Below, one piece after another: positions 1 through 8,916 of a stretch of DNA of 64,000 nt. The stretch lies in contig JBJOFG010000017.1 of assembly GCA_046048875.1 (NCBI GenBank), positions 1 to 64,000 on the forward strand. Direction: 5' to 3'. Position 1 is the first letter of the stretch; each line of letters starts with the position of its first letter. This DNA is from CAIZGX01 sp046048875 (GTDB taxonomy: Bacteria > Bacteroidota > Bacteroidia > Flavobacteriales_D > Sanyastnellaceae). The position numbers and the translations under genes are program-made. Below the pieces are notes generated by a model that had not been told where the DNA came from, ran no database searches, and saw nothing but the letters and a program-made list of their open reading frames with translations.

Positions 1-738
1 CGCTGAATCTAATTCAGGATAATGCCAGAACTTATTTCCAGCTATTAGAAGACTCGATTCTACTCCGTTCTGAACAGCTTGATTAAACGCTTCAACAACA
101 CGATGCACATTCTTTCTTGGATGAAGCGCTCCAACGAACAAGAAGTACTTTTTTCCTTGCGAAAATCGGTCACGAATAACTTGCTTCTTATGATCATCAA
201 CTGGTGCGAATGTATGATCGATCCCGTTGCAAAGAACATCTATGCTACCTTCTGGTAAATTGAATGTGCTTGCAATATCTTTTCTACTGAACTCACTTAC
301 GGTGGCAATACGAGAACTCAACTTCACAAAATCAACAGTACGTTCGTTCCAATACTTCGAATAGCGCTTCGGCATAAATTCGGGAAAGTGAACGAAGTTA
401 ATGTCATGAATTATGGTCAACTGCGGAACGGGACATCTGCGCGATGCATGCGCATCTGGTGAAATAAAAATGTCTGCCTTTATTCGTTTTAATTTGAACG
501 GTACGCTGTAATCGAACCACCAATCGAATAGCCAAGGTCTGCGTGCAGGAGGAAAAACGCGATGCTGAAAAACGTTTTTTCCAAATTGCCAATGGTCGTC
601 TTTCTTCCGATCACTAATCAAATGAAATTCGTATTCAGGAAATCGATGCGCTAATCGTTTGATTGTTTCAAACGTGAACCGACCTATACCTTCCAGTTTT
701 CCTGGAATAAGCAATCGGGTATTTATAGCAATGCGCAA
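1..738 (-). CDS. Glycosyltransferase family 4 (GT-B), 3' end cut by window
   Basis: The first 246 codons of a minus-strand GT-B glycosyltransferase; the rest lies beyond the left edge. The product begins (M)RIAINTRLLIPGKLEGIGRF, the usual N-terminus of family-4 enzymes, and later has FVGALHPRKNVHRVVEAF, the start of the donor-binding Rossmann domain. Such enzymes transfer sugars from nucleotide-sugar donors to lipid or polysaccharide acceptors at the cytoplasmic face; the substrate here cannot be told. The start is inferred to be TTG at 738, because this puts the conserved N-terminus exactly at the start and leaves 11 bases after the MoxR stop. It is probably the last gene seen of the guaB operon. 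Confidence 0.88.
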   Translation of the reverse strand, partial: MRIAINTRLLIPGKLEGIGRFTFETIKRLAHRFPEYEFHLISDRKKDDHWQFGKNVFQHRVFPPARRPWLFDWWFDYSVPFKLKRIKADIFISPDAHASRRCPVPQLTIIHDINFVHFPEFMPKRYSKYWNERTVDFVKLSSRIATVSEFSRKDIASTFNLPEGSIDVLCNGIDHTFAPVDDHKKQVIRDRFSQGKKYFLFVGALHPRKNVHRVVEAFNQAVQNGVESSLLIAGNKFWHYPELDSA

Positions 739-749
739 CCCAAGAAAAA

Positions 750-1715
750 TTAAAGCAATTGGGCAACTATCTTCTCAACGGTATAGCCATCGGCCTCCGC
801 CTTGTAATTGCGGACAATGCGATGACGAAGAATCGGCAATGCGACTGCTTTCACGTCTTCAATATCTGGACTATACTTTCCATTTAACGCAGCGTTCACC
901 TTGGCACCCACAATTAAGAATTGTGATGCACGAGGACCGGCACCCCAACTTAGGTATTGATTTGCCAATGGATCTGCGTTCTCTCTGTTTGGACGTGTCT
1001 TTGCAACTAGGCGCACTGCATATTCAATGACATTATCAGGCACTGGCATCTTACGAATAAGCTGCTGATAGAACTGAATTTCTTCTGAAGTAATTACAGG
1101 CGATAAGGTTTGTGAAGTTCCAGAAGTGGTTTGCTTCACTATAACCAATTCTTCTGCAAGCGATGGGTAATCGACCCAAATGTTAAACATGAAACGGTCC
1201 AATTGTGCTTCAGGCAGAGGGTAGGTTCCTTCTTGCTCAATCGGATTTTGAGTAGCCAAAACGAAAAACGGAGAAGGAAGCACGTGTGTCGTTCCCCCGG
1301 CTGTCACACGTCGTTCTTGCATCGCTTCCAACAAAGCACTTTGTGTTTTCGGCGGCGTACGGTTGATTTCATCGGCCAAAATAATATTTGAAAACAACGG
1401 GCCTTTGATGAATTTAAATTGGCGTGATTCATCTAAAATTTCAGAACCAATAATATCACTCGGCATTAAGTCAGGTGTAAATTGAATGCGATTGAAAGAC
1501 AATCCCAACACTTGCGAAAGCGTATTCACCAAAAGAGTTTTCGCCAATCCTGGAACACCGACCAACAGGCAGTGACCATTTCCAAGAATAGAAATAATTA
1601 CATCGCGAACAGCTTCGTCCTGTCCGACCATTACCTTTTGAATTTCGAATTTCAGTGCGTTGTATTTTTCCTTCAACGCATCTAATGCTTCTGCATCTGA
1701 TGAAAATGTGGTCAT
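750..1715 (-). CDS. MoxR-family AAA+ ATPase
   Basis: A 321-aa MoxR ATPase. Walker A GVPGLAKT is at residues 53-60, a Walker B segment ILADEINR follows near 110, and a sensor segment FVLATQNPIEQEG is typical of the RavA/MoxR group. MoxR ATPases act as chaperones that mature or insert cofactor-bearing or von Willebrand-type proteins. In many Bacteroidota moxR is followed by DUF58 and VWA (BatA/BatB) genes; here it is followed by a glycosyltransferase, so those partners are not adjacent. It starts 4 bases after the SurA-like gene stops, so it is co-transcribed with the periplasmic folding genes. Confidence 0.93.
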   Translation of the reverse strand: MTTFSSDAEALDALKEKYNALKFEIQKVMVGQDEAVRDVIISILGNGHCLLVGVPGLAKTLLVNTLSQVLGLSFNRIQFTPDLMPSDIIGSEILDESRQFKFIKGPLFSNIILADEINRTPPKTQSALLEAMQERRVTAGGTTHVLPSPFFVLATQNPIEQEGTYPLPEAQLDRFMFNIWVDYPSLAEELVIVKQTTSGTSQTLSPVITSEEIQFYQQLIRKMPVPDNVIEYAVRLVAKTRPNRENADPLANQYLSWGAGPRASQFLIVGAKVNAALNGKYSPDIEDVKAVALPILRHRIVRNYKAEADGYTVEKIVAQLL

Positions 1716-1719
1716 GGTA

Positions 1720-3063
1720 TTATTTTTTATTCCAGTTGAATTGGAACGTGCAGTCTTTGTACTGTTCGTCCATGAATGAGTAGTTTTTCTTCAACGCCTT
1801 GCCAACCCAAGCATCTGTTGCATTCTGACGTTCTATGCTTTCAGTTTTCGCTTGAAACAATTCGTAGTCTTGTTCCATGTTCGCTCTGTGGGCGGGTAAG
1901 CGGGCGTCCAATTGATAAATAACGTATGCGTCTTTTCCATTCGGCTGTTTCGCCAATTGAGGCTCAGACAATTCTCCTTCTTTCAATTTAGACAACGTCA
2001 AATTCAATTCAGCGGTCAACGTTGCAACATCGTGACGAGTTCCGCCCGTTTGCATATTCATAATCTTTCCCGCTTGGTTTTTCGTTTCCTCGTCAGTGCT
2101 GAATCTCGCAGCCGCAGCATTGAAAGAAATTTTCTTGGCCTTCAATTCATTATATACTGAATCTATTTGTGCCTTACATCGATTGAAATCTTCGTCGCTA
2201 ACTTTTGGCGACATGAGTATGTGACAAGCACGGTAGTATTCACCACGCTTCTCGACCACCTTCACAAAGTGATATCCGTACGTCGATTTAAACACTGGAG
2301 AGTAGTTGCCTTCATCCGTTGTAAAAACAGCCGATTCGTATTCAGGGACGAAGCTTCCCTTGCGAATCATGTCGTAACATCCACCCTTAAATTTCGAGCC
2401 TGGATCTTCGCTGTGTCGGCGTGCTTGGATGGTCATGCTAGTTCTTCCTGAAGCAATGTCGTTTCGAACACTGTCTAAGAAATGAATGACTTTTTGATTT
2501 TCACTTTCGGGAATAAGTGGGGCAATAACAATTTGGGAATACTGCACTTGTTCACCAATCAAGGGCAGTGAATCTTCGGGAAGTGATTGATAATATTTCA
2601 AGACTTGCGAAGGTGTTATTTTCACATTCTTCGTAATTTCTTCTTGCTTCTTTTGTGTGAGCAATTGGTCGCGAATCATATCGAAAAAATCAACCTTCAA
2701 CTGCGAGATTGGCTTGCCGTAATAGGATTCAAATTGCTCCACGCTACCGAGCATTTCAACGAAATAGGTTATTCTCTTTTCAACTTGAGCATTCACTTCT
2801 CCGTCTGTCACTTCCACACTGTCCACCTTTGCTTGGTGAAGCAAAAGTTTTTGGTACATGAGATCTTCAAAGATTGCACATTCTTTTTGCGGAGGGAGTT
2901 GCGATTTACCTTGAGTCAATTCGAACTTAGCGTTTTCCAAATCAGAAAGGAGAACAACTTCAGCACCAACACCGCCAATAATTTTATCTATGGTTTTGCC
3001 CGGCTGCGCCCATGCAAACGACGACAGCATAACCAATACCAACCACAAAATTCCTTTTTTCAT
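1720..3063 (-). CDS. SurA-like periplasmic peptidylprolyl isomerase
   Basis: A 447-aa parvulin-type foldase with a signal peptide (MKKGILWLVLVMLSSFAWAQ). An N-terminal SurA-like helical domain spans roughly residues 25-165, followed by two PPIC rotamase domains: the first has FKGGCYDMIRKGSFVPEYE and YGYHFVKVVEKR, the second AARFSTDEETKNQAGKI. SurA homologues escort outer-membrane proteins through the periplasm and isomerise prolyl bonds. It is the third consecutive parvulin-like gene, 4 bases after the lipoprotein gene. By architecture this is the SurA counterpart, but orthology with the proteobacterial gene is uncertain, so no symbol is given. Confidence 0.9.
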   Translation of the reverse strand: MKKGILWLVLVMLSSFAWAQPGKTIDKIIGGVGAEVVLLSDLENAKFELTQGKSQLPPQKECAIFEDLMYQKLLLHQAKVDSVEVTDGEVNAQVEKRITYFVEMLGSVEQFESYYGKPISQLKVDFFDMIRDQLLTQKKQEEITKNVKITPSQVLKYYQSLPEDSLPLIGEQVQYSQIVIAPLIPESENQKVIHFLDSVRNDIASGRTSMTIQARRHSEDPGSKFKGGCYDMIRKGSFVPEYESAVFTTDEGNYSPVFKSTYGYHFVKVVEKRGEYYRACHILMSPKVSDEDFNRCKAQIDSVYNELKAKKISFNAAAARFSTDEETKNQAGKIMNMQTGGTRHDVATLTAELNLTLSKLKEGELSEPQLAKQPNGKDAYVIYQLDARLPAHRANMEQDYELFQAKTESIERQNATDAWVGKALKKNYSFMDEQYKDCTFQFNWNKK

Positions 3064-3067
3064 TCGC

Positions 3068-3898
3068 TTATTGTTCTAGTTTGCCTTCCGACTTTGCTTG
3101 GTCGTAAAGGCCGTTTCTCATTTTTTGCAAGAGTTCTTGCTTCCGTATGTTCAGCAAGATACTTGCAATATTGCTTCGTACCATTTCCAGTGGCGAAGAA
3201 TCACCAGGAAGAAGGTAAGAACCAATTTTCACCCAAATTATTTCACCGTTAAAATTAATCTGTTGGGTGGAAGTCGCTTGTGTCAAAAACTGTGAACGGT
3301 CTGCAACTGCCAATGGAATTAACTGCGCAAACTGATCCCAATTGATATAAGTTGAATAGTTGTAATAATGCTTTGCTCCCACTTGCACGCAATACGCTTC
3401 CCAAGTGGCAACGTCGTCTGAAGCAAAGGCAGTAATCATATTTTTCACATCCTTCGACTTTTCTGGAAGCGAACAAAACTTCAAGGTTAAGAAGTGTTCG
3501 TTCACTTTCAAGGAAGACTTGTTGGCTTCGTAATAGGCTTGAATCTGCTCGTCTGTAACGACAGTATCCATGTTCTTTTTAATCCAGTCTTGTTCGTAAG
3601 AATAGATCAACAAAGACTTTCTATAATCTTCAATTCTTCTCTCTACAGCAAGTTTTTCCTCGTCAGACATTTTCTCAGCTTCTTGCAAAACGAGTGCATC
3701 TTTCAACCATGATTGAATGATCTCTTGCGCAAGCGCTGTAGAATCTTCTGCGGAAATGTTGTTCGGAATACGTTCACGCAATTCTTCCATAGTCAGAACA
3801 GCGTCTCCCAAATGAGCTACAGCCTCTGGCCTCGAGTTGCTGCAACCACTTGCAAGTATGACACAAAATGCTGCGATGAAAAAATATGCAGCCTTCAT
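3068..3898 (-). CDS. Parvulin-like lipoprotein, probably without rotamase activity
   Basis: A 276-aa lipoprotein: signal peptide with lipobox ending ASGC (Cys19). An N-terminal SurA/trigger-factor-like region (LTMEELRERIPNNISAEDS, then a helix containing QSWLKDALVLQEAEKM) is followed by a weak segment in the usual PPIC position. I do not see the conserved GGDLG-type and GYHI(V/L)K motifs that its two neighbours have, so it may be a chaperone-only paralogue. It lies between the 650-aa and 447-aa parvulin genes with gaps of 2 and 4 bases. The three probably form one outer-membrane-protein folding set. Confidence 0.82.
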   Translation of the reverse strand: MKAAYFFIAAFCVILASGCSNSRPEAVAHLGDAVLTMEELRERIPNNISAEDSTALAQEIIQSWLKDALVLQEAEKMSDEEKLAVERRIEDYRKSLLIYSYEQDWIKKNMDTVVTDEQIQAYYEANKSSLKVNEHFLTLKFCSLPEKSKDVKNMITAFASDDVATWEAYCVQVGAKHYYNYSTYINWDQFAQLIPLAVADRSQFLTQATSTQQINFNGEIIWVKIGSYLLPGDSSPLEMVRSNIASILLNIRKQELLQKMRNGLYDQAKSEGKLEQ

Positions 3899-3900
3899 GT

Positions 3901-5853
3901 TTATTTTACGATTGAATGAAGAACCTCAGTGTTAACCTTGTAGGTGCGAGTTTTACGCAGTTCTTCCACCCATTGTTTGTCGAGGAAGTTTTGATATTCT
4001 GAAGTTACCAGTCCGCGCGCTTCTGAGAGTTTTTTAGGCGATCTATTCAAAAGTTCTTGCACATCTACAACCAAGATTTGACCGTTCATGGGGACGTTTA
4101 CACTTAATCCTTCCGTCCATTTAATCTTACCAAGTACTTCACGGTCTTCGCGAGCGAATAATCCGCCTTCGGTTTGAAGGTTCAATTGAGTCCCTTGATT
4201 CAATTCAGCCGCTGCCTCAGAAGGAGATTTACCAGACTCAAGCATCTTACGAAGTTTATTCGCTATCTCGTCATTTGCACAGGTGTAAATTACTACTTGC
4301 GCGCGATCTGGCCACATGAAACTTGCCTTATTTGCTTCGAAATAATTATTTAGTCCAACCGTGTCTTTCACTGCCTTCGACCATACCAGTTGATCGGTCA
4401 ATTCAAACAACAAAATTCCTTCACGGTATTCTTTCATGAGTAAACGGAAAGCAGGATACTTCTCTTCAAGGTGAGCGTCTTCTTCACGCATTAATTTGTC
4501 TTCGGCAAACATTCTCGCTTCGTGCTTCACGTAATCAACAGGATTCAAATTCGTGTTTGCACCTTTGCGAGTAATCATGGTTTGATAGAAATCGTTCACG
4601 GTGTATTTCGTTCCAGCAACTTCACAAAATACTTTCTTCAATAATCCTTTGCTCGCTTTCAACTGACCCACATAGGTGCTGCTGTCTGCCTTTGCTGCAA
4701 GCTTATTGATGTATTTCTGGTTGTAAACGAAATTGTATTCTTTTCCAATTTTAGCAAGGAATGAATTCTTTGTTTTTTCAGCGCGAGCATCTTTCGAAAC
4801 TTTTGCTTTAATGTCCTTCGACATAGACTCGAAAGATGCGAGTGGCTTGTATCCTAGACGCTTCACAATGTGCCATCCGTAAGATGTTTTAAACGGTGCA
4901 GAGATGTCACCATCGTTCTTCAAACCATAAGAAGCTTCTTCAAACTCAGAAACCATTTTGTTGGTTCCGAACCAAGGAAGCTCTCCGCCTTTATTTTTTG
5001 TTGTTACATCTTCGCTGTACAAAGCGCACAACTCTTGGAAAGTTTGTTTTCCTTCTAATGCCTTTTGGTAAATCTCGTTAATCTTCGCTTCTGACGCATC
5101 GTTTGGATCGTCTTTCTTCGGCTTCACCATTATGTGTGCAACATGAATTTCTCCGCGTGCAGGACGACGACCGGTTACTTTCAACAAATGATACCCGTAC
5201 TGTGTACGCACTGGCATGGTTACCTCGCCAATCTTAGCGTTATACGCTGCAGCTTCGAATGGATAAACCATTTGGAATGCTGTGAAGTAACCTAAGTCTC
5301 CGTTGTTCTTCTCAACAGACTTATCTGTACTGTATTTCTTCGCTGCTGCTTCGAAAGATTCACCCGCAAGAATCTTCTTGCGAATGTCCATGATTTTATT
5401 GTAAGCTTTCAACGTGTCGGCAGCCAAAGCATTCGGCTTGCACTCGATGAGCAAATGACTCGCTCGCACTTCTTCTTGCAAATGCGAATAAGCTTCTTGC
5501 ATCAACTCGTCTAACTTCTCTTGGTCGGTCAAATAAGGACGAGCTAGTTGAGCGCGGTATCCTTGCAGTTCATATTTGAACTTGCTGACCGTATCCAATC
5601 CTGCAGCTTTCGCTGCATGAACCTTCAATTTAAAATTGATGACCAATTCCATGTATTCGTCAAGTGCTGCTTTCGTTACAACAGAATCGCGGTTGTTCTT
5701 TCTGAAAATATTTTCAAACTCTTCCAACGAAACATCTTCTCCGTCAACACTCAAAACAATTGGAGAAGCCTTTTGAATCGGCTGCGCATTCGCGCTGAAC
5801 CACGCTGTGCCCGCAAGCACAACACTTAAAAGTAGAACTTTTGTAAAACGCAT
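3901..5853 (-). CDS. Tandem PPIC-domain peptidylprolyl isomerase
   Basis: A 650-aa secreted PPIase with signal peptide MRFTKVLLLSVVLAGTAWFS-ANA. After an N-terminal SurA-like helical segment come two clear PPIC domains, about residues 125-230 (AAKKYSTDKSVEKNNGDLGYF; QYGYHLLKVTGRRPA) and 235-345 (ALYSEDVTTKNKGGELPWFG; SYGWHIVKRLGYKP). A long C-terminal region resembles a further chaperone domain. It catalyses prolyl cis/trans isomerisation in the periplasm during outer-membrane protein biogenesis. It starts 19 bases after guaB stops, and no separate promoter is evident, so it is likely read from the guaB promoter. Confidence 0.92.
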   Translation of the reverse strand: MRFTKVLLLSVVLAGTAWFSANAQPIQKASPIVLSVDGEDVSLEEFENIFRKNNRDSVVTKAALDEYMELVINFKLKVHAAKAAGLDTVSKFKYELQGYRAQLARPYLTDQEKLDELMQEAYSHLQEEVRASHLLIECKPNALAADTLKAYNKIMDIRKKILAGESFEAAAKKYSTDKSVEKNNGDLGYFTAFQMVYPFEAAAYNAKIGEVTMPVRTQYGYHLLKVTGRRPARGEIHVAHIMVKPKKDDPNDASEAKINEIYQKALEGKQTFQELCALYSEDVTTKNKGGELPWFGTNKMVSEFEEASYGLKNDGDISAPFKTSYGWHIVKRLGYKPLASFESMSKDIKAKVSKDARAEKTKNSFLAKIGKEYNFVYNQKYINKLAAKADSSTYVGQLKASKGLLKKVFCEVAGTKYTVNDFYQTMITRKGANTNLNPVDYVKHEARMFAEDKLMREEDAHLEEKYPAFRLLMKEYREGILLFELTDQLVWSKAVKDTVGLNNYFEANKASFMWPDRAQVVIYTCANDEIANKLRKMLESGKSPSEAAAELNQGTQLNLQTEGGLFAREDREVLGKIKWTEGLSVNVPMNGQILVVDVQELLNRSPKKLSEARGLVTSEYQNFLDKQWVEELRKTRTYKVNTEVLHSIVK

Positions 5854-5872
5854 ATGACTTATTTATTCTTTA

Positions 5873-7348
5873 TTATTTGTAACTGTAATTTGGAGCTTCA
5901 CGTGTAATAACCACATCGTGCGGATGACTTTCCTTGATGCCTGCATTCGTGATACGAATGAATTTCGCTTCTTGAAGTTGTGAAATATTCGACGCACCGC
6001 AATATCCCATTCCAGCGCGAAGACCACCAATAATTTGGTGCATCACTTCCATTACTGAACCTTTGAACGGCACGCGACCTGAAATTCCTTCAGGCACTAA
6101 TTTCTTGATGTCGTCTTCTGCATCTTGGAAGTAGCGGTCTTTCGAACCGTGCTGCATGGCTTCCAAAGAACCCATACCTCTGTATGATTTGAATTTTCTT
6201 CCTTCGTAAATAATGGTTTCTCCCGGAGACTCTTCGGTACCCGCGAGCATTGAACCAATCATAATGGTTGAGGCTCCGCCAGCAATTGCTTTCGCAATGT
6301 CACCTGTATAGCGAATTCCACCGTCTGCAATCATAGGCACTCCTGTTCCTTTTAACGCTTCAGCAACGTCGGTAACAGCAGTTAATTGTGGAACACCCAC
6401 ACCAGCGATAACGCGAGTTGTACAAATTGAACCCGGTCCAATTCCAACTTTCACCCCATCAGCACCGGCTTCCACCAAAGCTTTCGCTGCAGCGCCTGTA
6501 GCAATGTTTCCAACAATAACATCAATTTTATCTCCGAAAGCGGCCTTTACTTTTTTCAAGGTTTCAATCACACCTTTCGAATGTCCGTGCGCCGTATCAA
6601 TGACAACAGCATCTACTCCGGCTTTCACGAGAGCTTCGACGCGATCCATGGTATCTCCGGTTACACCAACTGCGGCAGCGCAACGCAGACGACCGAAGTT
6701 GTCTTTGCAGGCATTCGGATATCTACGCAATTTTAAAATATCCTTGTATGTAATGAGTCCCATTAATTTTCCGTCTGCGGAAACAACAGGAAGTTTTTCA
6801 ATTTTCTTTTCTTGAAGAATAGACTCGGCCGTTTCTAAATCTTTCGGCTTGTCTGTTGTAACAAGGTTTTCACTTGTCATGACTTCACGAATCGGCTTGT
6901 CGTAATTTTTTTCGAAACGAAGATCACGATTGGTAACGATTCCTTTCAAAACACCGTCGGCATCAACAACGGGAATACCGCCAATCTTATGCTCGGCCAT
7001 GATGGTAAGGGCATCGCCAACATTCGCTGTTTCATGAAGTGTGATTGGATCTTGAATCATTCCGCTTTCGCTTCTCTTCACTTTTCTTACTTCTGCTGCT
7101 TGCGCTGCAATACTCATGTTCTTGTGAATCACCGCAATTCCTCCTGAACGTGCCATAGCAATTGCCATTGAACTTTCAGAAACAGTATCCATAGCTGCAG
7201 CAACTACAGGCGTGTGCAACGTAATGTTTTTGGTGAATTGTGATGAAATGTTCACTTCACGTGGAAGCACCTCTGAATAGGCTGGAACGAGAAGAACATC
7301 GTCGTAAGTAAGACCCTCTCCTACAATTTTCGAATGATTTGCAGACAT
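5873..7348 (-). CDS. guaB: Inosine-5'-monophosphate dehydrogenase
   Basis: A full-length 491-aa IMP dehydrogenase, which oxidises IMP to XMP with NAD+, the committed step of GMP synthesis. The N-terminal barrel begins LTYDDVLLVPAYSEVLPREV; a CBS pair spans about residues 100-205; the catalytic loop GPGSICTTR places the nucleophile at Cys309; the phosphate-binding segment ADGGIRYTGDIAKAIAGGAS follows. The start is supported by the conserved N-terminus and by a TACATTTG -7 element 29 bases upstream. It leads the operon with the periplasmic chaperones. Confidence 0.98.
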   Translation of the reverse strand: MSANHSKIVGEGLTYDDVLLVPAYSEVLPREVNISSQFTKNITLHTPVVAAAMDTVSESSMAIAMARSGGIAVIHKNMSIAAQAAEVRKVKRSESGMIQDPITLHETANVGDALTIMAEHKIGGIPVVDADGVLKGIVTNRDLRFEKNYDKPIREVMTSENLVTTDKPKDLETAESILQEKKIEKLPVVSADGKLMGLITYKDILKLRRYPNACKDNFGRLRCAAAVGVTGDTMDRVEALVKAGVDAVVIDTAHGHSKGVIETLKKVKAAFGDKIDVIVGNIATGAAAKALVEAGADGVKVGIGPGSICTTRVIAGVGVPQLTAVTDVAEALKGTGVPMIADGGIRYTGDIAKAIAGGASTIMIGSMLAGTEESPGETIIYEGRKFKSYRGMGSLEAMQHGSKDRYFQDAEDDIKKLVPEGISGRVPFKGSVMEVMHQIIGGLRAGMGYCGASNISQLQEAKFIRITNAGIKESHPHDVVITREAPNYSYK

Positions 7349-7376
7349 ACGTTTGAATTTTCGAATAAAATTCGGA

Positions 7377-7384
7377 CAAATGTA
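7377..7384 (-). promoter_or_regulatory. -7 promoter element of guaB operon
   Basis: On the minus strand this reads TACATTTG, a perfect match to the Bacteroidota -7 consensus TAnnTTTG, 28 bases before the guaB ATG. A -33 TTTG is not clear; the upstream DNA is the T-rich tail of the gdhA terminator. Confidence 0.65.
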
Positions 7385-7398
7385 CGAAAAATAGGGGT

Positions 7399-7427
7399 AA
7401 AAAAAGCGCCCCTTTCGGAGCGCTTTT
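7399..7427 (-). terminator. Rho-independent terminator after gdhA
   Basis: Minus strand: a hairpin with arms AAAAGCGC-x-CC and GG-x-GCGCTTTT around a GAAA loop, running into seven T residues. It sits about 25 bases beyond the gdhA stop and upstream of the guaB promoter, separating the two units. Confidence 0.88.
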
Positions 7428-7451
7428 ATATTCTAAAATGAAAGTCGAAAC

Positions 7452-8801
7452 TTATACTACCCCTTGGTCTAACATAGCGTCGGCAACTTTAACGAAGCCC
7501 GCGATGTTTGCACCTTTCACGTAGTTAACGTAATCTCCTTCTGTTCCGTACTGAACACATGCAGCATGAATGCTCTTCATGATGTTGTGAAGACGTTGGT
7601 CTACTTCTTCACGCGTCCAGCTTAAACGAAGGCTGTTTTGAGACATTTCCAATCCAGATGTTGCTACACCACCAGCGTTAGACGCTTTACCTGGAGAGAA
7701 CATCAATTTGTTTGCTTCAAATACTGCAATTGCTTCTGGAGTTGAAGGCATGTTAGCACCTTCAGCTACAGCGATACAACCGTTAGCAACCAATGCTTTT
7801 GCATCGTCGCCGTTCAATTCGTTTTGTGTAGCGCAAGGAAGAGCAATGTCGCACTTCACACCCCAAGGTGTTTTTCCAGCTACGAACTCGCATCCGTATT
7901 TGGTAGCGTACTCTTGAATACGGCCACGCTTCACGTTTTTCAATTCCATTAAGAAAGCAAGTTTCTCCGCGTCGATACCGTTTGCATCGTAGATGTATCC
8001 AGATGAGTCTGAAGCTGTAACCACCTTAGCGCCCAATTGGGTCGCCTTCTCAATAGCATATTGTGCAACGTTTCCAGAACCAGAAACTACAACTGTCTTT
8101 CCGTTGAAGTCTTTTCCTTTCACCGCTAACATTTCTTGTGCGAAGTATACAGTACCGTAACCTGTAGCTTCTGGACGGATCAAAGATCCACCCCAGTTGC
8201 GACCTTTTCCGGTTAATACACCGGTAAACTCGTTACGAAGACGCTTGTACTGACCGAACATAAATCCGATCTCACGTCCACCTACTCCGATATCACCCGC
8301 AGGAACGTCAGTGTCAGCACCAATGTGGCGAGACAATTCGCTCATGAAGCTTTGGCAGAAAGCCATAACCTCACGATCGCTCTTTCCTTTTGGATCGAAG
8401 TCAGATCCACCCTTACCACCACCCATTGGAAGAGTAGTCAAAGAGTTTTTAAATATTTGCTCGAAACCTAAGAATTTCAATACCGACAGATTAACTGTTG
8501 GGTGGAAACGCAATCCACCTTTATAAGGACCAATTGCACTATTGAATTCTACGCGGTATCCGCGGTTTACTTGAATTTCACCCTTATCGTCTACCCATGG
8601 AACACGGAAGATTAAAGTGCGTTCTGGTTCAACAATTCTTTCTAGGATTTTCGCATCCTTATACTTCGGATGGTTTTCCATAAAAGGAATAATGGCTTCC
8701 GCCACCTCGTGAACTGCTTGAAGGAATTCAGGCTCGTTCGGGTTCATTGCCCGAACTTTCGACATAAAGGCGTCAATTTGCGCTTGATGTTGTTGTGACA
8801 T
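7452..8801 (-). CDS. gdhA: Glutamate dehydrogenase (NADP-type, hexameric)
   Basis: A 449-aa glutamate dehydrogenase interconverting 2-oxoglutarate plus ammonia and glutamate. Motifs: GPYKGGLRFHPTVN near residues 91-104, the catalytic lysine loop LPMGGGKGGSDFDPKGK (Lys130), and the dinucleotide fold VVVSGSGNVAQYAIEKA. Length and motif positions match the E. coli 447-aa enzyme. A longer reading frame extends upstream to 9023, but the extra 74 residues match nothing and would run across the divergent exporter, so MSQQHQAQIDAF at 8801 is chosen. A promoter is visible just upstream and a terminator downstream, so it is monocistronic. Confidence 0.97.
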   Translation of the reverse strand: MSQQHQAQIDAFMSKVRAMNPNEPEFLQAVHEVAEAIIPFMENHPKYKDAKILERIVEPERTLIFRVPWVDDKGEIQVNRGYRVEFNSAIGPYKGGLRFHPTVNLSVLKFLGFEQIFKNSLTTLPMGGGKGGSDFDPKGKSDREVMAFCQSFMSELSRHIGADTDVPAGDIGVGGREIGFMFGQYKRLRNEFTGVLTGKGRNWGGSLIRPEATGYGTVYFAQEMLAVKGKDFNGKTVVVSGSGNVAQYAIEKATQLGAKVVTASDSSGYIYDANGIDAEKLAFLMELKNVKRGRIQEYATKYGCEFVAGKTPWGVKCDIALPCATQNELNGDDAKALVANGCIAVAEGANMPSTPEAIAVFEANKLMFSPGKASNAGGVATSGLEMSQNSLRLSWTREEVDQRLHNIMKSIHAACVQYGTEGDYVNYVKGANIAGFVKVADAMLDQGVV

Positions 8802-8821
8802 GATTTTCGATTTTATGGGGG

Positions 8822-8854
8822 CGAAGATAGCACTCTTAACCATAGGTTGACAAA
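8822..8854 (-). promoter_or_regulatory. gdhA promoter
   Basis: Minus strand: -33 TTTG at 8854-8851, 21-base spacer, -7 TATCTTCG at 8829-8822 (7 of 8 to TAnnTTTG, counting the free bases), 20 bases before the ATG. Confidence 0.6.
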
Positions 8855-8916
8855 GGAGGCCTAAAATTTCATTCGAAAATAGATTTAGCGTTTCTTTGCA
8901 ACCTATTCCAAAAGCT

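Noticed and set aside
659..1030. Plus-strand reading frame of 123 codons
   Set aside because: Lies entirely opposite the moxR gene and the glycosyltransferase start; composition is typical of an antisense shadow.
750..1715. MoxR ATPase as part of a MoxR-vWA defence system (ternary system)
   Set aside because: No vWA or DUF58 partner is adjacent; the gene is in a housekeeping and chaperone operon.
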